In this document: positions 23,055-32,289 of the stretch, piece after piece
How the letters are laid out: every line of letters starts with the position of its first letter
Position numbering within the stretch: position 1 is the stretch's first letter
Source: Luteibacter flocculans
GTDB taxonomy: Bacteria; Pseudomonadota; Gammaproteobacteria; Xanthomonadales; Rhodanobacteraceae
Direction: 5' to 3'
DNA length: 64,000 nucleotides
Assembly: GCF_023612255.1 (NCBI RefSeq)
Contig: NZ_CP063231.1
Span: 3,776,501-3,840,500, forward strand
Notes under the pieces: generated by a model
The model's input: only the letters and a program-made list of their open reading frames with translations
What the model was told of the DNA's origin: nothing
The model's database searches: none
Translations under genes and position numbers: made by a program

Positions 23055-26000
23055 TCAAGAAAAACTGGCCAGCCACTCATCCATCAGCTGGTCTGCCAGT
23101 TTCCTAGCGCTCTGGACGATGACCTGCCGGCGGCCGGCGTCATGCTCGGCATGGGCCTCTTCGACACGTTCGGCAAGCATCCGGTGACGTTTGGCCTTCG
23201 GGTCAAACTTGGGCAACCGCATGTGCTTGAAGATGTCCCCGATCTGGATGGCCACGTTGTGGCTCTCCACATATTCGGCCACAGCTGCGGAGTTGAGGAT
23301 GCCGCACAGGTAGTGGGCCTCAGCCTTATCGTCGAGAGCCACAAAGAAGATTTTGTGGTCAGGCACGTATGGGCGCAGCCCTTGGAACGGCACCTTGGCG
23401 CGACCTGCCACAGCCGCACTGAACCGGCCAGACATCTCCGCCCAGATCACCTTCCATGGCTTAAACGTGAACTTGCCGACGTTGTAGATCGCGTAAAACG
23501 GTGCCCCCGAGGCAGTCATCCGTCCTTTATAGGTGGACCGATCTTCCAAAAGCTCGGTGAAATGGCTGAGGTATTTCCGGGTTTTGGGCAACTGGCGCCA
23601 CTGCTCCTCCGCCGTTTCGTAATCTGCCCGCCTGATCCCCTTGTTGGGGACAATCGTGAAGAGATCATCCGGTTTCAGGTAGCAGGCCTCGAAATCAGAC
23701 GCTCCCTTGATCAAGGGGAACAACCAGTCCGTCTCGATGAAGCGCGTTTGGGCGGGACCAATGTCTTTCTTTCCAGCCTCAGGACGAGACTGGACCTTTA
23801 CCGTTTTCTCGTCGCCGTTACGGTCCAACACCCGCACGAAATAGACACCGTTGAGGTCAGCGGTGATGCCCTTTCGACCCTCAACCCATGGCTCTCCTTC
23901 AACCACAGACATGGGGAAAAGGTGTCGAAAACGACCCGGCGACAAAATGGCCCAAGGCGACCCGATTCCCGAAACGGGGTTGGCCTCCATGGCCTCACAC
24001 TCCACCCGATCCATGACCTCCCCAAGCATCAGCTGAGGGGCAATGGTCCGAGTCGCGCCATGTGAGGGCCGCCAAACGGTGTAGTCCACGGGGTATTTGG
24101 GTGCCTCACGGGTCTTTTTGAAGACTGCAACCGCAGTCTTGTTGGCCGCATCCGGAAAGGGTTTAAGCGCTTTGAGATCAGCCACTCGGAGCGGGACAAG
24201 GTTGCTGTTTTCATTGATCCGAAAGTTACGAAAACCCGAAGATGATGGGTTCTGGAACACCGCCTGGGTGATGACGAAGGCCAAGTGGCCGCCATCCTTC
24301 AACCACTTGTCACCTGTGGTGTAGGTAATCATGGCGGAGATGTCCAGCTCATTTCCGCCGTGGTGCTTCGTCTTGGAGAAGATGTCGTATTGCTCGCAGG
24401 TCGGCTTGACCCGCTCCCGATAGGCCTCTGGCAATCGGGACCACCTCACCCACGGTGGGTTGCCGACGATGACGTCAAACTTCCCAGCGGTCGCAGACCA
24501 GAAGAAGTTCCGGACGATGCGGAACCAGATGCCATTCCAGTTCTTGCGATGCAGCCTCAGGACCTGGTCATACGTGTCCCGCAACGGGGCATCCCAGTTT
24601 TCAGCCTCATCCTTAGAAAGGGCCCCAGCCTTGACCAAGCAGCGCTTCGTAACGTCGAACTCATGGTTGCGTTCAACATGCTCCCCCATCCGCTCGAAGA
24701 CCGCATCCAGGCGTACCCGATCGAATGCCAACTCAGCCGGCAGCAAGATTTTCAAACGGGCTTCAAGACTGCCAATCTTGTATTCAACTACCTCACTACC
24801 CCCCGAAGGGTCGGGGGCAGGCGAATAGATGGCGTCGGCCAAAAGCACTGGCAGTTCGATATCCTTACCTTTGGTCGCCGCCAACAGGTCTGCGATCGCC
24901 ATGAGAAAGTTGACGCGTGCGGTCTGCACAGCCAGCGGGTTCAAATCGAACCCCCAGACCTCCTTGCACAACGTGTCCAGCATCTTCCCTGGCGGCAAGG
25001 CTGCTTTGGCCCCTTCTTTGCGCTTGCGTCGTATGACCTCGATTAAGAATGATCCAGAGCCACAGGTCGGGTCCAAAAACCGCTTGCCAACGATCTTTCC
25101 TTTTGCGGCCTCGGACACGGTGAAGTCCACCAACCAGTCCGGTGTGTAGAACTCTCCCAGTATCTTGCGGAGCGTTTCGGGCACTAGGTCTTGATAGAAA
25201 TCACGCAGGGTATCCCGCTGTCTGTCGAGCGCGTCAGTTCGATACAGCGCAAGCTTGCCTAGCAACTCCTTCAATGCGGACACCATCGGCTTCTGGTACT
25301 CAGCCGAGCGTGCGACATCGAGGTGCCAACTAAAAATGGCCTCTTCCACGAAGCCGTGAATGCCCGACCCCGAGAAAAGCTCTCCCCGCTCGATCTGATC
25401 ATCCAGCGCCTTGATCAACTCTAACGGTTTCAACAGCGCGCACATCGCCTCCGCGGGCGCCACGCTGGTAGTCAAGCCATGTGCCGCCACGATTTCTGCG
25501 GCCAGCAGCTTGATGAGGAGGGAGTTGTAAGTGTGGATGACAAAGAGCCTGCCCGCCATTGATCGGCGGCGAGGTCCGTGCCACTTGAAGCGCAGCGCCT
25601 TATCAATATTGGCGACTTGATCTGCGGACATGTCCGCGACCTGCCCATATAGAGTGGCCCACTCCTCGAACAGCATCCGGATCTTTGACCGATCCTCAGA
25701 TCCCAGAGCCTTTCCCAGTGCATCAGATAGCACCTGCATCACGCCCGTGGCGACTTCCGATGTGTGGCCAAAGTCTTTGATCAGGTTTTCAGACGACACC
25801 GCCCGACGGATGCTGTTTTGACATGCATCAACGACCAATCCCACTGCCTGAGCAGAGAACGGCAGAAGATGGCCTGTTTGAATGGTGCCGCCGACGACTT
25901 GCGCAAAGCAGAGGTGCTCTCCATCTATGGCAATCCCGATGAAGTCGGCCTCAGGAATGGCAAGACGCTTCGCTGCCCTTTGGATGTAAGGGAGCAACCG

Positions 26001-26285
26001 ATCGTTGACGGCTTCTTTGAACTTTGCGCCTTTCTTCCCTTTAAAAAGGTCAGGCGCTTTGAACTCAATGATGACATTGTTGTAGCTCAGGTCCTGCTTC
26101 GAGCGCTCCGCGTCGAAGTCCAACCTCGTGGCCGCTTCCAAAGCCGCCATCCACGCCGTACGGACCTCTTCCTCCCCGCGCCATGGGCGTCGCCGCTTAT
26201 GGTCAATGGACCTATAAGCCTCCAGAATCAGCTGTTCGTGGGACTGGGCGCTTCCGCGCTCTTCTTGTTTGGGCCTTTCAGCCAT
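23055..26285 (-). CDS. Fused nuclease-DNA adenine methylase (type IIG-like restriction enzyme)
   Basis: 1076 residues. An N-terminal PD-(D/E)XK-like nuclease segment is visible (RLDFDAERSKQDLSYNNVIIEFKAP, E74-F-K76). A helical region follows, then an N6-adenine methylase core with motif I FLDPTCGSGSFLIEV (~403-417), FDLNPLAVQTARVNF, and catalytic motif IV NPPW (609-612). The C-terminal ~350 residues are probably the target recognition domain (ending KHMRLPKFDPKAKRHRMLAERVEEAH). This order is that of type IIG restriction-modification enzymes, which cut and methylate with one chain. It lies in the tRNA-bounded island with an SMC-like ATPase upstream and a membrane protein downstream, so a defence role is likely. 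Confidence 0.85.
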   Translation of the reverse strand: MAERPKQEERGSAQSHEQLILEAYRSIDHKRRRPWRGEEEVRTAWMAALEAATRLDFDAERSKQDLSYNNVIIEFKAPDLFKGKKGAKFKEAVNDRLLPYIQRAAKRLAIPEADFIGIAIDGEHLCFAQVVGGTIQTGHLLPFSAQAVGLVVDACQNSIRRAVSSENLIKDFGHTSEVATGVMQVLSDALGKALGSEDRSKIRMLFEEWATLYGQVADMSADQVANIDKALRFKWHGPRRRSMAGRLFVIHTYNSLLIKLLAAEIVAAHGLTTSVAPAEAMCALLKPLELIKALDDQIERGELFSGSGIHGFVEEAIFSWHLDVARSAEYQKPMVSALKELLGKLALYRTDALDRQRDTLRDFYQDLVPETLRKILGEFYTPDWLVDFTVSEAAKGKIVGKRFLDPTCGSGSFLIEVIRRKRKEGAKAALPPGKMLDTLCKEVWGFDLNPLAVQTARVNFLMAIADLLAATKGKDIELPVLLADAIYSPAPDPSGGSEVVEYKIGSLEARLKILLPAELAFDRVRLDAVFERMGEHVERNHEFDVTKRCLVKAGALSKDEAENWDAPLRDTYDQVLRLHRKNWNGIWFRIVRNFFWSATAGKFDVIVGNPPWVRWSRLPEAYRERVKPTCEQYDIFSKTKHHGGNELDISAMITYTTGDKWLKDGGHLAFVITQAVFQNPSSSGFRNFRINENSNLVPLRVADLKALKPFPDAANKTAVAVFKKTREAPKYPVDYTVWRPSHGATRTIAPQLMLGEVMDRVECEAMEANPVSGIGSPWAILSPGRFRHLFPMSVVEGEPWVEGRKGITADLNGVYFVRVLDRNGDEKTVKVQSRPEAGKKDIGPAQTRFIETDWLFPLIKGASDFEACYLKPDDLFTIVPNKGIRRADYETAEEQWRQLPKTRKYLSHFTELLEDRSTYKGRMTASGAPFYAIYNVGKFTFKPWKVIWAEMSGRFSAAVAGRAKVPFQGLRPYVPDHKIFFVALDDKAEAHYLCGILNSAAVAEYVESHNVAIQIGDIFKHMRLPKFDPKAKRHRMLAERVEEAHAEHDAGRRQVIVQSARKLADQLMDEWLASFS

Positions 26286-26851
26286 GACTTCTCTTTCCCA
26301 GGAGTTAACCTCCTTTTTTACCTTAAAATCTGAAGCTCTTCCAAGCCGCTAGACATGGCGCGAACGAACAGCCACTGAGAGGGCCAGCCCGTTGCTACTG
26401 CTCTGTTTTCGGTCTCAACAGGGCCGTGGCCGGAGTCAGACCGGCAGTAATCCGGCGGTACAGCTCGCCGATCACAGCAGACCCGTCCGCCCGTGCGAGT
26501 TCACCAGATCTCGAACCACCAGCAGTCCGGTCCCCTGGCACCGCTTTCCATTCAGAGATCTCGGCCTAGGTGATGCCCACTCCCGCGGCGGCTTGCGCTT
26601 TGGCTACGCCGGCCGCCAGCCGCAGTTCCCAGAGCAACTGGGCCACCACCCGATGCTACTCTCGGTGAACGGAGATGGGTTTGCGCTTCGACTTCGGCGT
26701 TTTGGCAGGCCGATCATACAGCCACGCTTTATACCAGGCTCCAACAACAACAGCCCGTGCTGGATTGCATCGGCACGGTATAGGTATGGATGATCGTAGA
26801 TGAGGATTGCTCAAGCGGGTGACCCAAATACGACATCCGGAAGCGCGACCT
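26286..26851. other. 566-base gap with a decayed reading frame between two island genes
   Basis: No intact gene is supported. On the minus strand, 26380-26660 can be read as LLWELRLAAGVAKAQAAAGVGIT, a stop, then GELYRRITAGLTPATALL, which looks like the relic of a protein, but I cannot name the family. The nuclease-methylase gene has a purine-rich AGGTTAACTCC-like stretch and GGGAAAG before its start. An internal promoter could lie here. Confidence 0.45.
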
Positions 26852-29455
26852 TCAAGCTCGCTTGGTCTTTTTTCTACGGGCATCCAACTCGACGCGCCAG
26901 TCCTCCAGCGCTTGGATGTCGGCCATGATCTCTTCGGGCGTTGGTATTTCGACATCCGCCCTCCGCGCCACATTGTGGGCGTAGTTCGAACATCGGCTCA
27001 TGTTCTCAACAACCTTTTCGACATCGGGATCGGTGATCTCAACGGCCTTTAGCCTGTTGGTTTCCACCGACTTACGGAATCGCTCCACCGTGCCGTTTAG
27101 CAACATCTCTTCGACGCATCCCTCCCATGCTTCCCTGAGCTTGGTGTAGAGGTCACGAGCGCGCTTATCGTAGGCGGCCTGCTCGCCCAAGCGGTTTAGT
27201 TTTTCACATGCGACCTGCTCGCTTTTGAGCCAACCCACGCGGGCCTTCGTGGTGGACCCATCAAAAGGCAGCTCATCGGTGGTGACTCCAAATCCGTCCT
27301 GTGTCTGGGAGAGGGTGCGAGGCGCAATTTTAACTTCCAGATTCTCAGCCTCATCCATCAGCGCAAAAAGAAAGAACATGTCATGGGTAAATACGATGAC
27401 TTGCCGGGCGGCAGCTTCCTTCGCCAAGCGTCGCGCAACACGCTGACGATGGCGGTGATCCATAGAGCAAACGGGGTCGTCGAAGATCACCCCGCTGCCA
27501 TCACCGGAGAGACGGCGCTCAGTCAGGAATGAGGCGATCGCAACGGCGCGCTGCTCTCCCTCGCTGAGCACATCACTGGCCGGCATCTTCCCTGGCCGCT
27601 CCAGCACCAACTTGAACGATGCCCTGCCCCGCTCCCCCTCGGCCTTCATCGCCACCCGCAGGTTTGCGATGTTGAGTTGGGAAAGCTCCTCGTTCAACGC
27701 ATCCATCAGAAGCTGTGTCGCCATGTTGTTAGTCAGCTCCGTAGACTTTCGCGTGATGTGGGTGGTGACCACGTCCGGGAGGCACGCACGGAGCTTTTCG
27801 CGGTGAGCATGTTGTTCGATGGCCTTGATTGCTACGGCTTTCAGGTCGCCCAAAAGCCGCCGCGCCTCTAGCTCATCACGCTCGGCGACCAGTTTCTTCT
27901 TCAACGCTTCGTCTGCAGCGGCCTCCATGGCGGCCGCGCGGCTCTTGAGGTCGTCCACAATCCAGTTGAGGTTGCCCCCGGGATCCGGCACCACGCCTGG
28001 GATTGCGTCCCAGGTGCCTTTGCCCGCGGCCTTTAGAATGGCGGCAAGCCGGTCCCTCAATGATTGCTGGAATGTTTCGCATTGGCCGGCAAGTTCTTCG
28101 GAGAAGCCGTTGAGTTCCGCGAGAGCAGCAGGAGAAAGCCCGAGGTCTACATTGGCCTCGCGCACCTGCCTGAACGCAACGGCAGCGGTTTCCCTGGCCG
28201 CATCGGCCGCCGTTTGAATTTTGCCGGTGATGAAGGTTTCGAACTCGGCCAAGCGAGCCACCGCGGGCTCATCCAGCGCTTGCTGGCAAAGAGGGCAGGC
28301 ATCACCGATGTGTAAATGGGGGAACGCCTTCACCGGCTCTGACGTGACGGCGAACGTCCGGGCCGCTTCGAACATCATCCGCCAAGGCTCGCTCCCAGTC
28401 TGGGGCAGCTGACCTGGCTTCTCATGGAACGCCTTGGCGGCGAACTCAGCGGCTGCTTTGGCCTCATTCGAAGCGGCGATCAGACCCTTCAGGTGATTCA
28501 CCTTCTCATCGCTGACCCTTTCAAGGGCGGAGGTGATTGCGGAACTGATCGCACCGATACGAAGGGCCTGATGACGAAAGGCCGCTGCCTGCGCAGCAGG
28601 GTCGGGCGCGGCGATCGCGCGGATCACGGTTTCAAGTCGCTCGGCCTGCTCTTTACTCAGGCCAGCTGCTTCGATGACCTGCGCTTCGGACACCCCTGCC
28701 GGCACGGCAGCAGCAATCTTCCCGGCAACGGTCGTTGTTCGACTCGCTAGATCTCTCAGTGGAAGAACGTTGGGCGCCGCGTCCTCAATGTCTTTTTGAA
28801 GGCGAGCCCGCATCCGCACGCAGACCGCACCAAGATCCGCCAGGATGTCCAATCCAGCGGGCGCGTAGGCGAAGCTCCCTTCGTTATCCAAAAAGGCCCG
28901 GGCGCAGGTGTGATCAAACACCGCAACGCGATCCAAGATCGTCGCTGATGGTTCGTTGTTGACCCAGGTCACCGGTGTGTCTACACCACCGATTGAACCC
29001 ATCAGGTCCGCGCTCGGGGTTCCCACCTGATCGGCCGGAAGATTGGTGTTGGGCAACACCTTTTCCCGCTTGTCGCGGGCGAAACAAACCTGCTTCAGTA
29101 TCCGAGCGTAGCCCGACTTACCGGAACCGTTTGCCCCATAAATCACGGTAAGTCCGGTGGGTGAAAAGGTCAGCGCGCCCTTGGTGGCGAGAGCGTTGAC
29201 ATGACGCACTTCCGTAACCGCAAGCAGGGTAACCGGCTCTCCTGGATTTTCTCGAATGTTCGCCGGTTCGGCCACTCGGGGTCGAGGCTCCCGGGCCTGT
29301 GGATCTTCGATGCCACGAGCCGCTTTCAGGATGGCATACAGGTCTTTGTCGTCGGCTTCTTCCAAGGAAACCTTTTCATCTAGGCGAGCAGCTGCCTCGC
29401 GCTGCCAGTCGGGCAGACCCTGCGCCCACCGGCGAACCTCGTCCAATATCGTCAT
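26852..29455 (-). CDS. SMC/RloC-like AAA ATPase (possible anticodon-nuclease type effector)
   Basis: 867 residues. Walker A IYGANGSGKSGYAR (~105-118); a long central coiled-coil region with half a zinc-hook-like motif CPLCQQ; ABC signature LSEGEQRAVAIASF; Walker B GVIFDDPVCSMDH; and a switch His in VIVFTHD. This is the AAA_13 layout shared by RloC and PrrC. The last 150 residues form a separate helical domain with R-C-S-N-Y-A-H (821-827), which fits the R-x4-6-H motif of HEPN-type RNases. A good ribosome binding site (AGGGGG) sets the start at 29455. In RloC/PrrC systems, the ATPase unleashes tRNA cleavage when a restriction enzyme is inhibited; the neighbouring nuclease-methylase makes this attractive but unproven. 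Confidence 0.8.
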   Translation of the reverse strand: MTILDEVRRWAQGLPDWQREAAARLDEKVSLEEADDKDLYAILKAARGIEDPQAREPRPRVAEPANIRENPGEPVTLLAVTEVRHVNALATKGALTFSPTGLTVIYGANGSGKSGYARILKQVCFARDKREKVLPNTNLPADQVGTPSADLMGSIGGVDTPVTWVNNEPSATILDRVAVFDHTCARAFLDNEGSFAYAPAGLDILADLGAVCVRMRARLQKDIEDAAPNVLPLRDLASRTTTVAGKIAAAVPAGVSEAQVIEAAGLSKEQAERLETVIRAIAAPDPAAQAAAFRHQALRIGAISSAITSALERVSDEKVNHLKGLIAASNEAKAAAEFAAKAFHEKPGQLPQTGSEPWRMMFEAARTFAVTSEPVKAFPHLHIGDACPLCQQALDEPAVARLAEFETFITGKIQTAADAARETAAVAFRQVREANVDLGLSPAALAELNGFSEELAGQCETFQQSLRDRLAAILKAAGKGTWDAIPGVVPDPGGNLNWIVDDLKSRAAAMEAAADEALKKKLVAERDELEARRLLGDLKAVAIKAIEQHAHREKLRACLPDVVTTHITRKSTELTNNMATQLLMDALNEELSQLNIANLRVAMKAEGERGRASFKLVLERPGKMPASDVLSEGEQRAVAIASFLTERRLSGDGSGVIFDDPVCSMDHRHRQRVARRLAKEAAARQVIVFTHDMFFLFALMDEAENLEVKIAPRTLSQTQDGFGVTTDELPFDGSTTKARVGWLKSEQVACEKLNRLGEQAAYDKRARDLYTKLREAWEGCVEEMLLNGTVERFRKSVETNRLKAVEITDPDVEKVVENMSRCSNYAHNVARRADVEIPTPEEIMADIQALEDWRVELDARRKKTKRA

Positions 29456-29580
29456 CGTAGCCCCCTGATGGCTTCCTGCCGCCGTGACCCTTCGCCGCGA
29501 CCAGCGGAAGGGAGAATACGCCGCGTTCATTCAGGCGCGCTGCCGTCCATGGGAAAAGGTATACGCATATTCGGATGCCT

Positions 29581-29775
29581 CTACGGTCTCGGCCGCAGCC
29601 CTGGCGGCCGGTAGGTCAGCACCGGTTCCACCACCGGAGGCGCGATAGTGGTCTCACCCCAAGCGCCCGTCAGCATCGGCTCAATCACGTGGCGCTCCTC
29701 CTCGTTCATAGCCGCCAGCAGGGGTGGCACCAAGTCTGGCCCCTCACGCGTAAACGTGTGGATGGCGATCTCCAT
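29581..29775 (-). CDS. Small hypothetical ORF in the island
   Basis: 64 residues (HTFTREGPDLVPPLLAAMNEEERHVIEPML, then a Pro-rich tail). It overlaps the upstream ORF 29744-30130 by 32 bases in another frame. Either the two are overlapping genes or one gene has suffered a frameshift near 29800. No family is recognised. Confidence 0.35.
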   Translation of the reverse strand: MEIAIHTFTREGPDLVPPLLAAMNEEERHVIEPMLTGAWGETTIAPPVVEPVLTYRPPGLRPRP

Positions 29776-30130
29776 GCGACCTGCCGCACGACGATGGCGT
29801 TTGTGCCACTCGTTCGGCGTCGGAGGTGGCCTGAGCGGCGGCCCCTTCCTGAACCTCCATGATCCTCTTGACGTCCGCGACCGCGCGCCGCCAGAAGGCC
29901 ACGTCATGAGACAGATCCCTCCATGCTCGTGGCTGACGGCCAGATAGCCGGTTCGCGCGCATACGGATCGGGTGAGCCGCGGCCCACGCATCCACCTTCC
30001 CGCTGGCCTTGGTGCGGGCGCGCCGGGCCTGATCCAGTTCGTATTGGGCATCCAACTTGACGATGCGGGCGTGGCCGGCGCTGTGTTCACTCTCGACCAA
30101 TCGCTCGGCCAGGCCGCGCAGAAACGCCAT
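29744..30130 (-). CDS. Hypothetical helical ORF in the island
   Basis: 128 residues rich in Ala, Arg and Gln, mostly helical (GHARIVKLDAQYELDQARRARTKASGKVDAWAAAH, WRRAVADVKRIMEVQEGAAAQ). The last 20 residues (SSCGRSHGDRHPHVYA) look unlike the rest, as if the frame was shifted. It could be the remnant of a mobilisation or plasmid-type protein, but I cannot assign it. It is the island gene closest to the tRNA, where an integrase would normally be expected. Confidence 0.4.
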   Translation of the reverse strand: MAFLRGLAERLVESEHSAGHARIVKLDAQYELDQARRARTKASGKVDAWAAAHPIRMRANRLSGRQPRAWRDLSHDVAFWRRAVADVKRIMEVQEGAAAQATSDAERVAQTPSSCGRSHGDRHPHVYA

Positions 30131-30330
30131 GGCGCGCTGAGCACGCGGACCAAGCGGATTAGGCGACCCAACCGCGTTGCCTAATCCGCCTCATAGGTAC
30201 GAGGCACCAAAGCCTGGAAGCGTGAGACCAGCGGCGCGTCGGGTGCGAGCGCAGAACCACTTTGGGATGAACCGTTTCTGTCAGTCGGGCGCCAGGGACC
30301 TCGCCCATACGCATGTGCCGACCAAGCAGT

Positions 30331-30404
30331 TTGACCAAGCCTGGATCCTGAAAAGCAAAAGGCCCCGCTTTCGCGGGGCCTTTTGCCAGTTTGGCTGGGA
30401 GACT
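30331..30404. repeat. Direct repeat (att-like), right copy, overlapping tRNA-Gln
   Basis: 74 bases nearly identical to 22064-22138. The right end (30392-30404) is the 3' end of the intact tRNA-Gln gene, including CCA. The remainder is the tRNA terminator and downstream sequence. Confidence 0.8.
30357..30384 (-). terminator. Rho-independent terminator of tRNA-Gln
   Basis: A perfect hairpin: AAAAGGCCCCGC, loop TTTC, GCGGGGCCTTTT. Flanking A and T runs let it work in both directions. It directly follows the tRNA 3' end on the minus strand. Confidence 0.9.
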
Positions 30405-30465
30405 AGGATTCGAACCTAGATAAACGGAGTCAGAGTCCGTTGTCCTACCGTTAGACGATCTCCCA
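30392..30465 (-). tRNA. tRNA-Gln (anticodon CTG)
   Basis: 74 bases that fold as a complete cloverleaf on the minus strand: acceptor TGGGAGA/TCTCCCA, D-arm with AACGGTA loop, anticodon stem ACGGA/TCCGT around CTCTGAC (anticodon CTG, reads CAG), T-arm CTAGG/CCTAG with TTCGAAT, discriminator G and encoded CCA. It lies 54 bases after rpsI on the same strand. Its 3' end is the apparent insertion site of the island to the left. Confidence 0.96.
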
Positions 30466-30519
30466 ATAAACCTGGGTTCGGTGCGCTCTGACCTTGAAGC
30501 ACCGAACTGAAGCGCGAGA

Positions 30520-30912
30520 TTAGCGCTTCGAGAACTGCGTAGCGCGACGGGCCTTGTGGAGACCGACCTTCTTACGCTCGACTTCACGAGCGTCGCGGGT
30601 CATGAAACCAGCCTTGCGCAGCGGCGACTTGAGCGCTTCGTCGTACTCGACGAGGGCGCGGGCGATGCCGAGGCGAATGGCGCCGGCCTGACCCGTGATG
30701 CCGCCACCGGCGACCGTCACCATGATATCGAACTTCTCGGTGTTGTCGGTCAGCTCAAGCGGCTGACGAACGATCATGCGAGAGGTTTCGCGACCGAAGA
30801 ACTGGTCGAGCGGCTTGCCGTTGACGACGATGCCACCGGTGCCCTTGCGGAGGAACACGCGGGCGGCGGAGGTCTTGCGGCGGCCGGTACCGTAATTCTG
30901 CTGGGTAGCCAT
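30520..30912 (-). CDS. rpsI: 30S ribosomal protein S9
   Basis: 130 residues, the full length for bacterial S9. The N-terminus [21 protein letters not shown] and the C-terminal tail [25 protein letters not shown] are diagnostic; the C-terminal Lys-Arg enters the P site of the small ribosomal subunit. The gene follows rplM by 9 bases, the universal rplM-rpsI order, and precedes tRNA-Gln. Confidence 0.98.
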   Translation of the reverse strand: MATQQNYGTGRRKTSAARVFLRKGTGGIVVNGKPLDQFFGRETSRMIVRQPLELTDNTEKFDIMVTVAGGGITGQAGAIRLGIARALVEYDEALKSPLRKAGFMTRDAREVERKKVGLHKARRATQFSKR

Positions 30913-30921
30913 GTCGATTCC

Positions 30922-31350
30922 TTAGATTTCCAGCGCCTGCGGCTGCTGTGCGGTATGCGGGTGCTCGGCGCCGCCGTACACCTTGAGCTTGCGGTACATG
31001 GCGCGACCCAGCGGGTTCTTCGGCAGCATGCCCTTGACGGCGATCTCGATCACGCGCTCCGGGTGCGTGGCCAGCAGATCCTTGAGACTCGTGGTCTTCA
31101 GGTTGCCGACGTAGCCGGTGAAGCGGTGGTACATCTTGTCGTCCAGCTTCGCACCGGTGACAGCCACCTTCTCGGCGTTGATCACGACGATGTAATCGCC
31201 GGTATCCACGTGCGGGGTGAACTCGGGCTTGTGCTTGCCGCGGAGACGGCGCGCGACCTCGGTCGACAGGCGACCCAGGGTCTTGTTCGTGGCGTCGATC
31301 ACGAACCAATCGCGCTTGACGCTCTCCGGCTTGGCGCTGAACGTTTTCAT
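30922..31350 (-). CDS. rplM: 50S ribosomal protein L13
   Basis: 142 residues, normal length. It starts [46 protein letters not shown] in the usual way and contains the [33 protein letters not shown] segment. It binds early to 23S rRNA in 50S assembly. A longer frame upstream is not used because homologues start at this ATG (31348-31350). It is the first gene of the rplM-rpsI operon; the 270 bases upstream, shared with coq7, should contain its promoter and leader. Confidence 0.98.
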   Translation of the reverse strand: MKTFSAKPESVKRDWFVIDATNKTLGRLSTEVARRLRGKHKPEFTPHVDTGDYIVVINAEKVAVTGAKLDDKMYHRFTGYVGNLKTTSLKDLLATHPERVIEIAVKGMLPKNPLGRAMYRKLKVYGGAEHPHTAQQPQALEI

Positions 31351-31620
31351 TTCGAAAATACCTGGTTTGCCGCCTTGGTAGGCGGAACACGGAATCGGTG
31401 AAAGCAAAGGCGCGAGAGAATAGCGAACTTTTCCCTCATCGCGCAAGCCCACATTGCTGGTGAGCTTTGGGCCGACAATCATAGCATGACGTGAGGGCCT
31501 CTTCACAAGCCTGCCCAAACCGTAGGCCATTTACCGCGACAAGCGACCGCAGCGCCTTCATCCCGGGTTGGGCGGAGGACATTGTAACGTGTGTCATCCC
31601 CGTCCGTCTGGAGTCATGTC

Positions 31621-32262
31621 ATGTCCGTACGCACTCTCAGCCCCTTCGATCGTCTGCTCGCCGGCCTGGAACGGGCCATGGAGGCCGTCGCAGGGTCGCC
31701 CGAAGCCATGCGGAAGTCGCCGGGAGACGAGGTGCCGGACGCGCCGCTCAGCGATGCCGAGCGTCGCCACGCCGCCGGCCTGATGCGGATCAACCATGTC
31801 GGCGAAGTCTGCGCGCAGGCGCTCTATGTGGGCCAGGCCGCGCTCGCCCGCACCGAGGAGACCCGGCAGCACCTGATGCATGCGGCGCAGGAAGAAACCG
31901 ACCACCTGGCCTGGTGCGCCGAGCGCCTCAAGCAGCTCGATAGCCGCCCCAGCCTGCTGAATCCCCTCTGGTATGCCGGCAGCTATGCCATTGGCGTGGC
32001 CGCCGCCGCGGTGGGCGATCCGATCAGCCTGGGTTTTGTGGTGGAAACCGAGCGCCAGGTGGAAGCGCATCTGGCGGATCACATCGAGCGCCTGCCGCCG
32101 CAGGACGATCGCTCCCGCGCCATTCTCAAGCAAATGCAGGCGGACGAAGTACGCCACGCCGTCGCGGCCCAGGCACGCGGCGGTATCGACCTGCCGTGGC
32201 CGATTCCTCGGCTGATGAAGGCGGCGTCGGCCGTAATGAAGACGGTCGCCTACCGCATCTAG
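31621..32262 (+). CDS. coq7: 2-polyprenyl-3-methyl-6-methoxy-1,4-benzoquinone hydroxylase
   Basis: 213 residues of the Coq7/UbiF-replacing diiron hydroxylase family, which adds the last hydroxyl group in ubiquinone synthesis. The diiron ligands are visible: Glu in [14 protein letters not shown], the E-x-x-H in [11 protein letters not shown], Glu in [10 protein letters not shown] and the E-x-x-H in ADEVRHA. The start at 31621 fits family length; an upstream ATG at 31591 lacks a ribosome binding site. It is monocistronic and divergent from rplM. Confidence 0.95.
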   Translation: MSVRTLSPFDRLLAGLERAMEAVAGSPEAMRKSPGDEVPDAPLSDAERRHAAGLMRINHVGEVCAQALYVGQAALARTEETRQHLMHAAQEETDHLAWCAERLKQLDSRPSLLNPLWYAGSYAIGVAAAAVGDPISLGFVVETERQVEAHLADHIERLPPQDDRSRAILKQMQADEVRHAVAAQARGGIDLPWPIPRLMKAASAVMKTVAYRI

Positions 32263-32289
32263 TCGAGACTTCGAGACGGACGCCTTTCC

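Noticed and set aside
23055-29455. Complete type I restriction system or BREX
   Set aside because: No HsdS or HsdR/helicase, and no BrxC, BrxZ or protease genes; the methylase chain itself carries an N-terminal nuclease-like segment, which fits type IIG better.
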